Source: Bradyrhizobium arachidis
Lineage (GTDB): Bacteria; Pseudomonadota; Alphaproteobacteria; Rhizobiales; Xanthobacteraceae
NCBI RefSeq assembly: GCF_024758505.1
Contig: NZ_CP077970.1
Coordinates: 6,262,001 to 6,326,000, forward strand
Reading direction: 5' to 3'
DNA length: 64,000 nucleotides
The notes beneath the pieces were generated by a model. It was given only the letters and a program-made list of their open reading frames with translations. It did not search any database and was not told the DNA's origin. Positions 24,770 through 32,236 of the stretch are shown piece by piece (position 1 is the stretch's first letter; each line of letters opens with the position of its first letter). The translations under genes and the position numbers were made by a program.

Positions 24770-26356
24770 CTACTCCGCCATCTCGACCGGTTGCGCGGCG
24801 GCGGGGCCGGCCAGCGGCCGCTCCTCCATCGCGATCAGGCACAGTGCGGCACAGGCCATCATCGCGGCCGCCGCGCCGAAGACGTAGCGGAACGCCGTCA
24901 TCATGTCGGCAGAGGCAATCGCGTTGACTGCGCCGTGATGATGATGCTCACCGGCGAGCGGCACGTCGGTGCCGAGCGCAATCAGCAAAATTGCAGCGAA
25001 TGCGGCCACAGTGAAGGAGGACAGCAGCGAACGGAAAAAATTCATGGCGCCGGTGATGGTGCCGATCTGGCTGCGGGTGACCGAATTTTGCAGCGAGACC
25101 ACGCAGACCGGGAATGTCGTGCCGAGCCCGAGCGCGAACACGCCCATCAACGTCAGCAGACCCCACAGCGGCAGCGTGGTGAGCGCGAGGCCGAGGCCGC
25201 ACACGGCCGCGAATGAGGTGCCGACGATCGCGACGCGCTTGTAGTGTTTGGCGTGAACCATGGTGCGGCCGGCGATGGCAGCCCCGCAGGTCGAGATCGC
25301 CGCGAGCGGAATCAGCGCAAGTCCCGCTTCGCTGGCGCTGAGGTGATAGACTGACTCGTAATAGAGCGGGAGCTGGACGGTCAGGCCCGTGAGCGCACCG
25401 AGCGCACAGCCGCCGGCGGTCATCGCGTAAGGCGCGACCGTGCCGCTGAGCAGCGGCAGCGGCAAAAACGGCTCAGCGGCGCGCCGCGCGTGCCAGATGA
25501 AGACGAACGCCAGCGCAATGGAGCCGCCGACCATCGCCAGGATCGTCGGCGACAGCCAGGGATAGCGGGTGCCGCCCCAGGTCAGCACCAGCATGAAGAC
25601 GACGGCGGCGGCCATCAGCAAAACGCCGCCGAGCCAGTCGACCTTGCGCTTGCGGTGGAACACCGGGATCTTGCCCATCTTCGGCAGCAGCAGCGCAAGC
25701 GCCGCAGCCGCGAGCGGCAGATTGATCCAGAAGATCATCGACCAGTGCAGATGCTCGGCGAAGACGCCGCCGATCACGGGGCCCAAAATGCCGCCGACCA
25801 TCCAGACGCTGGAGAAATAGGCCTGGTACTGGCCGCGCTCGCGCGGGGAGACCACGTCGGAGATCACGGTTTGCACGACCGGCATGATACCGCCGCCGCC
25901 GAGCCCCTGCAGGCCGCGCGCCAAAATCAGCATCGGCATATTCGGCGCGACCGCGCACAGGACCGAGCCCGCGACGAACAGGCTGAGCGAGGTGATGAGC
26001 ATGGCGCGGCGGCCATAGATGTCGCTGAGCGTGCCGAACACCGGTGCCACCGCCGTGCCGGCAAGCAGATAGGCCGTGATCACCCAGGACAGGTTCGAGA
26101 CGTCCTGGAACTGGCGGCCGATGGTCGGCAGCGCGGTCGCGACGATGGTCTGGTCGAGTGCCGCCAGGAACATCGTCAGCATCAGGCTGATCACGATGGT
26201 GCGGACCTCGTCCGTCGACAGCGGCGCCGGCGGCGCGAGCGAAGGGGCGTCGCTGACGCTGATGACCTCGGTCGGAAGGCGGGACAGCTCTTCGGCAATG
26301 TCGTCGGGCAAAGGCCCGATGTCGGCAGAACTGCTCTGCCGGTCGAATTTGTTCAT
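24770..26356 (-). CDS. MFS multidrug exporter, DHA2 (EmrB/QacA, 14-TM) family
   Basis: A 528-residue transporter with about 14 membrane helices. Family motifs are LDQTIVATALPTI in helix 1, the motif A loop GTLSDIYGRRAML after helix 2, and motif C LGPVIGGVF in helix 5. The N-terminal 50 residues are a soluble acidic extension. A natural His-rich loop (GEHHHHGAVN) lies near the last helices. DHA2 proteins export drugs or hydrophobic compounds by proton antiport. No adjacent emrA-like adaptor or regulator is seen, so the substrate is open. Confidence 0.93.
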   Translation of the reverse strand: MNKFDRQSSSADIGPLPDDIAEELSRLPTEVISVSDAPSLAPPAPLSTDEVRTIVISLMLTMFLAALDQTIVATALPTIGRQFQDVSNLSWVITAYLLAGTAVAPVFGTLSDIYGRRAMLITSLSLFVAGSVLCAVAPNMPMLILARGLQGLGGGGIMPVVQTVISDVVSPRERGQYQAYFSSVWMVGGILGPVIGGVFAEHLHWSMIFWINLPLAAAALALLLPKMGKIPVFHRKRKVDWLGGVLLMAAAVVFMLVLTWGGTRYPWLSPTILAMVGGSIALAFVFIWHARRAAEPFLPLPLLSGTVAPYAMTAGGCALGALTGLTVQLPLYYESVYHLSASEAGLALIPLAAISTCGAAIAGRTMVHAKHYKRVAIVGTSFAAVCGLGLALTTLPLWGLLTLMGVFALGLGTTFPVCVVSLQNSVTRSQIGTITGAMNFFRSLLSSFTVAAFAAILLIALGTDVPLAGEHHHHGAVNAIASADMMTAFRYVFGAAAAMMACAALCLIAMEERPLAGPAAAQPVEMAE

Positions 26357-26508
26357 CTCGGACGCAGATCTTGCCGCGGCCCAACGCCGCGATGGAATCG
26401 TTCTATGAGACGTAACTTATGCAGCAAATCTCTTCTCTGGCAGGCACCCCCGTGCATGGGAGCATCCCGCCGTGCGGCCATCGCAATGGCGTGATCGGGT
26501 CCCGCGCT

Positions 26509-27024
26509 TCAGGCCTTTGGAGGCTTCTTCAGCCGCGCCCGCTTCGGCAGCAGGGCCGGCCACCGGACGATATGGTCTTCGAGCTCCTCGACCGGGATCT
26601 CGTCCTCACTGCCCTCGACTCGGCCGCGCACGGAGACGCCAGCCTCATGCACGGTGTTGGGATCGCCCGAGATCAGGGGGTGCCACCAATAGAGGTCGCG
26701 CCCCTCGGCAACGAGCTTGTAGCCGCAGCTCGGGGGCAGCCAATTCAATGTGCGGACATTCTCGGGGGAGAGGCGAACGCAGTCGGCGACCTTTTGCGAC
26801 CGATTCGGATAGTCCTTGCACGCGCAGGAACCGGCATCGAGCAGCTTGCAACCGATATGGGTGAAATAGATCTGGCCGGTATCCTCGTCTTCGAGCTTTT
26901 CCAGGCAGCAGCGCCCGCAGCCGTCGCAAAGGCTCTCCCATTCAGCCTCCGACATCTGTTCCAACGTCTTGGTTTTCCAGAAGAATCCCTCCTGGTCTGA
27001 AGGTCGTTTGGGAGCTGCCGTCAT
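26509..27024 (-). CDS. YcgN/UPF0260-family cysteine-cluster protein
   Basis: A 171-residue protein starting [16 protein letters not shown]. It has the Cys cluster [11 protein letters not shown] and later Cys residues ([31 protein letters not shown]), the signature of the CxxCxxCC zinc/iron-chelating family. The molecular role is not established. It precedes the MFS exporter by about 150 bp on the same strand. A longer TTG start is possible, but the ATG fits the family's N-terminus. Confidence 0.85.
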   Translation of the reverse strand: MTAAPKRPSDQEGFFWKTKTLEQMSEAEWESLCDGCGRCCLEKLEDEDTGQIYFTHIGCKLLDAGSCACKDYPNRSQKVADCVRLSPENVRTLNWLPPSCGYKLVAEGRDLYWWHPLISGDPNTVHEAGVSVRGRVEGSEDEIPVEELEDHIVRWPALLPKRARLKKPPKA

Positions 27025-27317
27025 TACATCTTCAACTGGTTTCGCAAGAGTCTTGGTTAACCCATGTAGGGCGCGGGACAACGGCGCCGCAAGCCGTGTC
27101 GTGACGGCCCCGTAGAAGCGCGGGTCCCGTTCAGCCTGTTGTTCAAAATCCCGAGTGCAGCCATTGGTTTATGGCCTCCGCTCGGTTAGAACAAACTCCG
27201 AGTCCCCTCGGACGCGGGAGGCGCGCCTTGGGTTTGCCGCAACATCCAAGCAAGACGTCTCGATGCCGCCCCGGTCGGGTGCTTGAACGCTTTCGAACCG
27301 AGCCTCAAGGGTTCTAG

Positions 27318-29594
27318 GTGCGCCAGATCATACCACCGCATTGGAAGGCCAGGTTCAGGAACTTCTTCCTGGATCTCGATGCGCGCATCGACTCCTCCCT
27401 GTTCTCCTCCGCCAAGGGTATCCGCGAGCTCTATGAGCGCTACTCGACCTTCATGGACCGCTTCTATGTCGGGCGGTGGAAGCGCTGGGTGTTCATCGAG
27501 CCGCTGTCGGAGGCTGCTACCCTCGGTCTCGGCGGACTGGTGCTGCTGCTGGCGCTCGCCATCCCCGCCTTCCGCGAGACGGCGGACGAGGACTGGCTGA
27601 AGAAATCCGACCTCGCGGTGAGCTTCCTCGACCGCTACGGCAACCCGATCGGCAGCCGCGGCATCAAGCACAACGACTCGATTCCGCTGGAAGATTTTCC
27701 GGACGTGCTGATCAAGGCGACGCTGGCGACCGAAGACCGCCGCTTCTACGACCATTTTGGCATCGACATCGCCGGCACGGCCCGCGCGCTCGTCACCAAC
27801 GCCCAGGCCGGCGGCGTCCGCCAGGGCGGCTCCTCGATCACGCAGCAGCTCGCCAAGAACCTGTTTCTCTCCAACGAGCGCACCATCGAGCGCAAGGTCA
27901 ACGAAGCCTTCCTGGCGGTCTGGCTGGAAACCCGGCTGACCAAGAACGAGATCCTGAAGCTGTATCTGGACCGCGCCTATATGGGCGGCGGCACCTTTGG
28001 CGTGGACGGTGCGGCGCATTTCTACTTCAACAAGTCGGCCCGCGACGTGACCCTATCGGAAGCCGCGATGCTGGCCGGCCTGTTCAAGGCCCCGACCAAA
28101 TACGCGCCCCACATCAACCTGCCCGCGGCGCGCGCCCGCGCCAACGTCGTGCTCGACAATCTGGTCGACGCCGGCTTCATGACCGAGGGCCAGGTGTTCG
28201 GCGCCCGCCGCAACCCCGCCTTCGCGGTCGACCGCCGCGACGAGGCCTCGCCGAACTACTATCTCGACTACGCATTCGACGAGATGCGCAAGCTGGTCGA
28301 CACCTTTCCGAAATCCTATACCGAGCGCGTCTTCGTGGTCCGCACCGCCATCGACATGAACGTGCAGAAGGCGGCGGAAGACGCGATCGAGAACCAGCTC
28401 CGCCAGTTCGGCCGCGATTATCACGCGACGCAAGCCGCGACCGTCGTCGGCGATCTCGACGGCGGCGTCCGCGCCATGGTCGGCGGCCGCGACTATGGCG
28501 CGAGCCAGTTCAACCGCGCGACCGACGCCTATCGCCAGCCCGGCTCCTCCTTCAAGCCCTATGTCTACACCACGGCGCTCCTCAACGGCTTCACGCCGAA
28601 TTCGAAGGTGGTCGACGGCCCGGTCTGTATCGGCAATTGGTGCCCGCAGAACTATGGCCATTCCTATTCCGGTTCCGTCACGCTGACGCAGGCGATCACC
28701 CGCTCGATCAACGTCGTGCCCGTGAAGCTGTCGATCGCGATCGGCGGCAAGGACGGCCCGAAGGCCGGCCGCGCCAAGATCGTCGAGGTTGCGCGCCGCT
28801 TCGGTCTCAAGGCGCCGCTGCCCGACACGCCGTCGATGCCGATCGGCTCGGACGAAGTCACCGTGATCGAGCACGCGATTGCGTATGCGACCTTCCCCAA
28901 CCGGGGCCGGTCGGTGACCCCGCACTCGGTGCTGGAAGTGCGCACCGGCGCGGGCGACCTGGTCTGGCGCTGGGACCGCGACGGTCCGAAGCCCAAGCAG
29001 GCCATCCCGGCCAACATCGCCGCCGACATGGCGGGCATGATGAGCCACGTGGTCAGCGAAGGCACCGCGCGCCGCGCCGCGCTCGACGGCATCCCGACCG
29101 CCGGCAAGACCGGCACCACCAACGCCTATCGCGACGCCTGGTTCGTCGGTTACACCGGCAACTTCACCTGCGCGGTCTGGTACGGCAATGACGACTACTC
29201 GCCGACCAACCGCATGACCGGCGGCTCGCTGCCGGCGCAGACCTGGCACGACATCATGGTCGCCGCCCATCAGGGCGTCGAGGTCAGGGAAATTCCCGGC
29301 ATCGGCATGGGCACGAAGCTGCCGCCGCAGCCGGTGGCCAACGCGGCGGGTTTTGCGGCACCGAAGGTGCTGGAGACAAAACCCGGCCCGCCGCCCGTGC
29401 TGACCAAGCGCGGCGCCGACATTCTGGTGCGCGTCGAGAAGCTGCTCGACGATGCCGCCAAGACCGCGACCAAAACCACGTCTGACGATACAACGAAGCC
29501 GGCCAAGCCGGCGCCCACGTCGAGCGCGCTGGCCTTCCCGCAAAACTACGCGGCAGAAGACAATGCGAACTCCACCGCGCCGCGCAAGAACTGA
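27318..29594 (+). CDS. Class A penicillin-binding protein (glycosyltransferase 51 / transpeptidase)
   Basis: A 758-residue bifunctional murein synthase. A cytoplasmic N-terminus (about 70 residues) leads to one membrane anchor (ATLGLGGLVLLLALAIPAF). The glycosyltransferase 51 domain has catalytic Glu139 (ATEDRRFYDHFGID) and GGSSITQQLAKNL. The transpeptidase domain has the SxxK motif Ser410/Lys413 (QPGSSFKPY), a TRSIN motif and KTG at Lys597 (AGKTGTTNAYRDAWF). The C-terminal 100 residues are Pro/Ala/Lys-rich. Translation starts at GTG. It works in the inner membrane, polymerising and cross-linking peptidoglycan. Two DUF1214/DUF1254-type genes follow closely. Confidence 0.93.
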   Translation: MRQIIPPHWKARFRNFFLDLDARIDSSLFSSAKGIRELYERYSTFMDRFYVGRWKRWVFIEPLSEAATLGLGGLVLLLALAIPAFRETADEDWLKKSDLAVSFLDRYGNPIGSRGIKHNDSIPLEDFPDVLIKATLATEDRRFYDHFGIDIAGTARALVTNAQAGGVRQGGSSITQQLAKNLFLSNERTIERKVNEAFLAVWLETRLTKNEILKLYLDRAYMGGGTFGVDGAAHFYFNKSARDVTLSEAAMLAGLFKAPTKYAPHINLPAARARANVVLDNLVDAGFMTEGQVFGARRNPAFAVDRRDEASPNYYLDYAFDEMRKLVDTFPKSYTERVFVVRTAIDMNVQKAAEDAIENQLRQFGRDYHATQAATVVGDLDGGVRAMVGGRDYGASQFNRATDAYRQPGSSFKPYVYTTALLNGFTPNSKVVDGPVCIGNWCPQNYGHSYSGSVTLTQAITRSINVVPVKLSIAIGGKDGPKAGRAKIVEVARRFGLKAPLPDTPSMPIGSDEVTVIEHAIAYATFPNRGRSVTPHSVLEVRTGAGDLVWRWDRDGPKPKQAIPANIAADMAGMMSHVVSEGTARRAALDGIPTAGKTGTTNAYRDAWFVGYTGNFTCAVWYGNDDYSPTNRMTGGSLPAQTWHDIMVAAHQGVEVREIPGIGMGTKLPPQPVANAAGFAAPKVLETKPGPPPVLTKRGADILVRVEKLLDDAAKTATKTTSDDTTKPAKPAPTSSALAFPQNYAAEDNANSTAPRKN

Positions 29595-29603
29595 TCGAAA
29601 CCC

Positions 29604-30182
29604 GTGCGGCTGATCCTCATCACATTGACTGCGCTCGTGCTGGCAACCGTCGTCGGCGTCGGCGCCACCTGGATGACGACGACGCGCGGCACCGACATCG
29701 GTGCGCTCACGATCGGCGCCTGGACTGCCCGTCCGCGCACCGGTACCGCCGACGTCGATCCCTATTCGCGCGCCACCATCGTGCGCAATGGCGAGCTGCC
29801 GATCGGCACTGGCGACGGCGTCGCTTTCACCGCCACCACCGACGACAAGAAGAAGGCGCTCGACGGCCGCTGCGACGTCGTGGTCTCCGGCGTGACGCCG
29901 CCTGCCCGCTTCTGGACGCTGACGCTCTATGACCGCAAGGGTCACCTCGTCGCCAATGCGCTGCAGCGCTACGGCTTCACCAGCCAGGAGATCCTGCGGC
30001 AGTCGGACGGCTCGTTCGAGATCCGCATCGCCTCGCGCTCGCGCGCCGGCAACTGGCTGCCGACCGGCGGCATCGAACGCTACGCGCTGATGCTGCGGCT
30101 ATACGATACGCCGGTGGGGGTCGCCACGCGCACCCAGCGCGATGCGCCAATGCCGACGATTTCGACGGTGAACTGCCCATGA
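29604..30182 (+). CDS. DUF1214-family protein, membrane-anchored
   Basis: A 192-residue protein with an N-terminal membrane helix or signal anchor (LILITLTALVLATVVGVGATW) and a beta-rich extracytoplasmic domain (ARFWTLTLYDRKGHLVANAL, FEIRIASRSRAGNWLP) typical of DUF1214. The GTG start lies 10 bases after the penicillin-binding protein stop. The gene overlaps the next one by ATGA. DUF1214 and DUF1254 are often fused in one long protein; here they are two short exported proteins. The function is unknown. Confidence 0.82.
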   Translation: MRLILITLTALVLATVVGVGATWMTTTRGTDIGALTIGAWTARPRTGTADVDPYSRATIVRNGELPIGTGDGVAFTATTDDKKKALDGRCDVVVSGVTPPARFWTLTLYDRKGHLVANALQRYGFTSQEILRQSDGSFEIRIASRSRAGNWLPTGGIERYALMLRLYDTPVGVATRTQRDAPMPTISTVNCP

Positions 30183-30763
30183 TCCGGCTCGCGTTCACGA
30201 TTCTCGCCGGCGTACTGCTCGGCCTCGTCGTCCACCTCGTCAGCGTGCTGGCGCTGCCGCGGATCGCGACGCAGGACGCCTATTCGCGGCTGACGCCGAT
30301 GACCAAGGAGAACGCGGTCACCCAGCTTGCGCTTGCCGATCCCAACAACTCGCCGATGCCCTTCATGGACCCGGCCTTCGCGATCGCGATCTGCCGTTAC
30401 GATCTGTCGGGCGGCCCGCTCAAGCTCAAGGTGCCGGTCAGCCAGGCCTATACCTCGCTGTCGTTCTACACCCGCAACGAGATCGCCTATTACGCGATCA
30501 ACGACCGCTCGGCGGGGCGCAAGGTGATCGAGCTCGACCTGATGACGGAAGCGCAGCACAACGCGCTGCCCGAGGACGAGGAAGTCACCGCCGCCGACCG
30601 GCTGATCATCGATTCCCCGTCCACGACCGGTCTCATCGTGATGAAGGCGCTCGCCGCCGAACCCGGCCTGATGCAGCAGGCGCAGGCTTCGCTGGCCACC
30701 GCCACCTGCGCGCCGCAGACGGAGCCGCCGGCCAAGGCGGAGGCGCCGCGCGGCCGGCGCTGA
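30179..30763 (+). CDS. DUF1254-family protein, membrane-anchored
   Basis: A 194-residue protein with an N-terminal hydrophobic helix (LAFTILAGVLLGLVVHLVSVLAL), then a DUF1254-like domain (RIATQDAYSRLTPM, FMDPAFAIAICRYDLSGGP, TSLSFYTRNEIAYYAIND). The C-terminal 25 residues are Pro/Ala/Arg-rich. It is translationally coupled to the DUF1214 gene by a four-base overlap, so the two likely act as partners in the periplasm. The biochemical role is unknown. It converges with the zinc-ribbon gene 9 bp away. Confidence 0.82.
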   Translation: MIRLAFTILAGVLLGLVVHLVSVLALPRIATQDAYSRLTPMTKENAVTQLALADPNNSPMPFMDPAFAIAICRYDLSGGPLKLKVPVSQAYTSLSFYTRNEIAYYAINDRSAGRKVIELDLMTEAQHNALPEDEEVTAADRLIIDSPSTTGLIVMKALAAEPGLMQQAQASLATATCAPQTEPPAKAEAPRGRR

Positions 30764-30771
30764 GGCTGTGT

Positions 30772-31536
30772 CTATCCGAGCAAACCTTTGAGACCGGCAT
30801 AGATCGAGCCGACCGCGGTCGCAGCCACGCCCGCCAGCGGACCGACGGTCTGCATGAGGTCCTGGATCAGCCGGGCGCGACGGCGCAACTGCTCCTCACC
30901 GACATGCTGTCCGAGCAGGCGCGCCACGCGGAAGGCGAACGCGTTCGGCTTGCCGCCCTGCGCAAGCACGCGCGGCAGAGTCTGGAAGACCAGCACGCCC
31001 AGGATATTGCCGGACACGAAGGCGAGCACGATGCTTGCCCCGTATTCCATCACCTCGCGCCATTCGATCCACACCTCCGGCAGGATCGGGACGCGATCGT
31101 GAATGCCGGTCACGGTCAGCATCGACAGGACACTGAGAACCGCGGCGCAGAATGCCAGCACCAGCGCGGCGATCGTCTGCACCCTGTGCAGGGGATAGGC
31201 CACGAAGCCGAACAACAGCGGAATGACGATCGACGCGATCCGGAGCGGAATCGGAGAGAGGTTGAAAGTGATGGTAACCAGGATATGTGCGGTCACCAGC
31301 AGCAATGCCGGAATGACGACGTAGAGCACCGCATGGGTCGCAAAGTATCGCAGCGGGTTGTTGTATCGCTCGAGCCGGACATTGACGCGGTCCAGGTCGC
31401 GCTGCAGCTTGTCGAGCTCGGCAACAATGCCGTCGATTTCCAGAAGCATCGGCCGCACCACGCGCAGATCGCGCGAGCAGTGCTTGCACACGATGGCCTC
31501 GTCCTTGATCGTTTCGGCGCAGAACGGACATTCCAT
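30772..31536 (-). CDS. Zinc-ribbon membrane protein, last gene of the CHAT operon
   Basis: A 254-residue protein. The N-terminal zinc ribbon has two Cys pairs (CPFC and CKHC in the first 20 residues). A short coiled coil follows (EIDGIVAELDKLQRDLDRVN), then about four membrane helices: AVLYVVIPALLLVTAHILV, IASIVIPLLFGFVAYPL, ALVLAFCAAVLSVLSMLTV and SIVLAFVSGNILGVLVF. A helical soluble tail ends the protein. It starts two bases after the previous zinc-ribbon gene and shares its N-terminal motif and the following CSRDL/CSRDI sequence, so the two ribbons are paralogous. Its role in the operon is unknown. Confidence 0.8.
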   Translation of the reverse strand: MECPFCAETIKDEAIVCKHCSRDLRVVRPMLLEIDGIVAELDKLQRDLDRVNVRLERYNNPLRYFATHAVLYVVIPALLLVTAHILVTITFNLSPIPLRIASIVIPLLFGFVAYPLHRVQTIAALVLAFCAAVLSVLSMLTVTGIHDRVPILPEVWIEWREVMEYGASIVLAFVSGNILGVLVFQTLPRVLAQGGKPNAFAFRVARLLGQHVGEEQLRRRARLIQDLMQTVGPLAGVAATAVGSIYAGLKGLLG

Positions 31537-31538
31537 CG

Positions 31539-31736
31539 CTAGCGCAGCTTCCTGCGGAGCCCGATCTTCTCGATCTCGCCGCGTGCCTGGCGCAGTTCCT
31601 CGATCAACAATTCCCGCTTGCGCAAGAGATCGTCACGCTCGGCAATCAGCGTCGCCGGAATTCCAATATCGCGCGAGCATGCAGAGCATACCATCGCGCC
31701 CTCGGCATTCTCGGCCTGGCAATACGGACACTTCAT
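31539..31736 (-). CDS. Small zinc-ribbon/coiled-coil protein, 65 aa
   Basis: The first 20 residues form a zinc ribbon with pairs CPYC and CSAC. The rest is a charged helix (LIAERDDLLRKRELLIEELR, then ARGEIEKIGLRRKLR) that should form a coiled coil. It has no membrane segment. Gaps are four bases upstream and two bases downstream, placing it in the middle of a tight operon. It resembles the N-terminus of the larger zinc-ribbon membrane protein next to it and may pair with it through the coiled coils. Function unknown. Confidence 0.8.
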   Translation of the reverse strand: MKCPYCQAENAEGAMVCSACSRDIGIPATLIAERDDLLRKRELLIEELRQARGEIEKIGLRRKLR

Positions 31737-31740
31737 TGCT

Positions 31741-32202
31741 TCACTTCGGGGCGACCTTCAAGGTGAAGCTCGCCGTGCCGGGGCGGCCGTCGCTGTCCTT
31801 GATGTCCACGCGCACCATGTATTCGCCGGGCGGCAGCTCGGCGTCCTGCATGTTGATGCCGTCGGCCTGAATGAACGGCTTGACCCGCGAGGTCAGATCG
31901 ACGTTCGGGGTGCGCAGGAAGATCACCTTGACCGATTCAGGATCGACCTTCGCGCCGCCGAAGGATTCGAACTTCAGTTGCAGCTTCATCGGCGAGCTCA
32001 CAGTGTTGCTCGGCGAGAGTACCTCCACTTTGGGCCCACGCAGGATGCCGCGCCGCTCGGCAGCGATCGCGCCCTTCGGCGGCGGCAGCTTGGCCTCCTC
32101 CTCCGTGATCAACGGTGCCGCCTGCACCGCTCCGGAGATCAACAAGCTCCCCGAGACCAAGCAGCTTGCCGCAACGGCACCAATGAAAATCTTTCCAATC
32201 AT
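31741..32202 (-). CDS. Small exported protein with predicted Ig-like beta-sandwich
   Basis: A 153-residue protein. The N-terminus (MIGKIFIGAVAASCLVSGSL, cleavage near GAVQAAP) is a signal peptide. The mature part has a short polar linker and a beta-rich domain of about 90 residues (VEVLSPSNTV, KLQLKFESFGG, VKVIFLRTP, LPPGEYMVRVDIKD, ASFTLKVAPK) with the spacing of an Ig/cadherin-like sandwich. The ATG is chosen because the upstream in-frame extension has no signal-peptide character. It follows the CHAT gene by 34 bp, so a periplasmic partnership with that protein is plausible but not shown. Confidence 0.78.
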   Translation of the reverse strand: MIGKIFIGAVAASCLVSGSLLISGAVQAAPLITEEEAKLPPPKGAIAAERRGILRGPKVEVLSPSNTVSSPMKLQLKFESFGGAKVDPESVKVIFLRTPNVDLTSRVKPFIQADGINMQDAELPPGEYMVRVDIKDSDGRPGTASFTLKVAPK

Positions 32203-32236
32203 ATTTCCACTCAATGCTTGCTTCCAAGGTCCAGAA

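Noticed and set aside
24900..24960. His-rich loop in the MFS exporter, resembling an affinity tag
   Set aside because: Only four consecutive His in a natural loop near the last helices; nothing suggests engineering.
27082..29945. Long antisense reading frames opposite the penicillin-binding protein gene
   Set aside because: High GC produces long open antisense frames. The translations are Arg/Gly/Asp-rich without domains, while the plus strand encodes all the class A PBP motifs.
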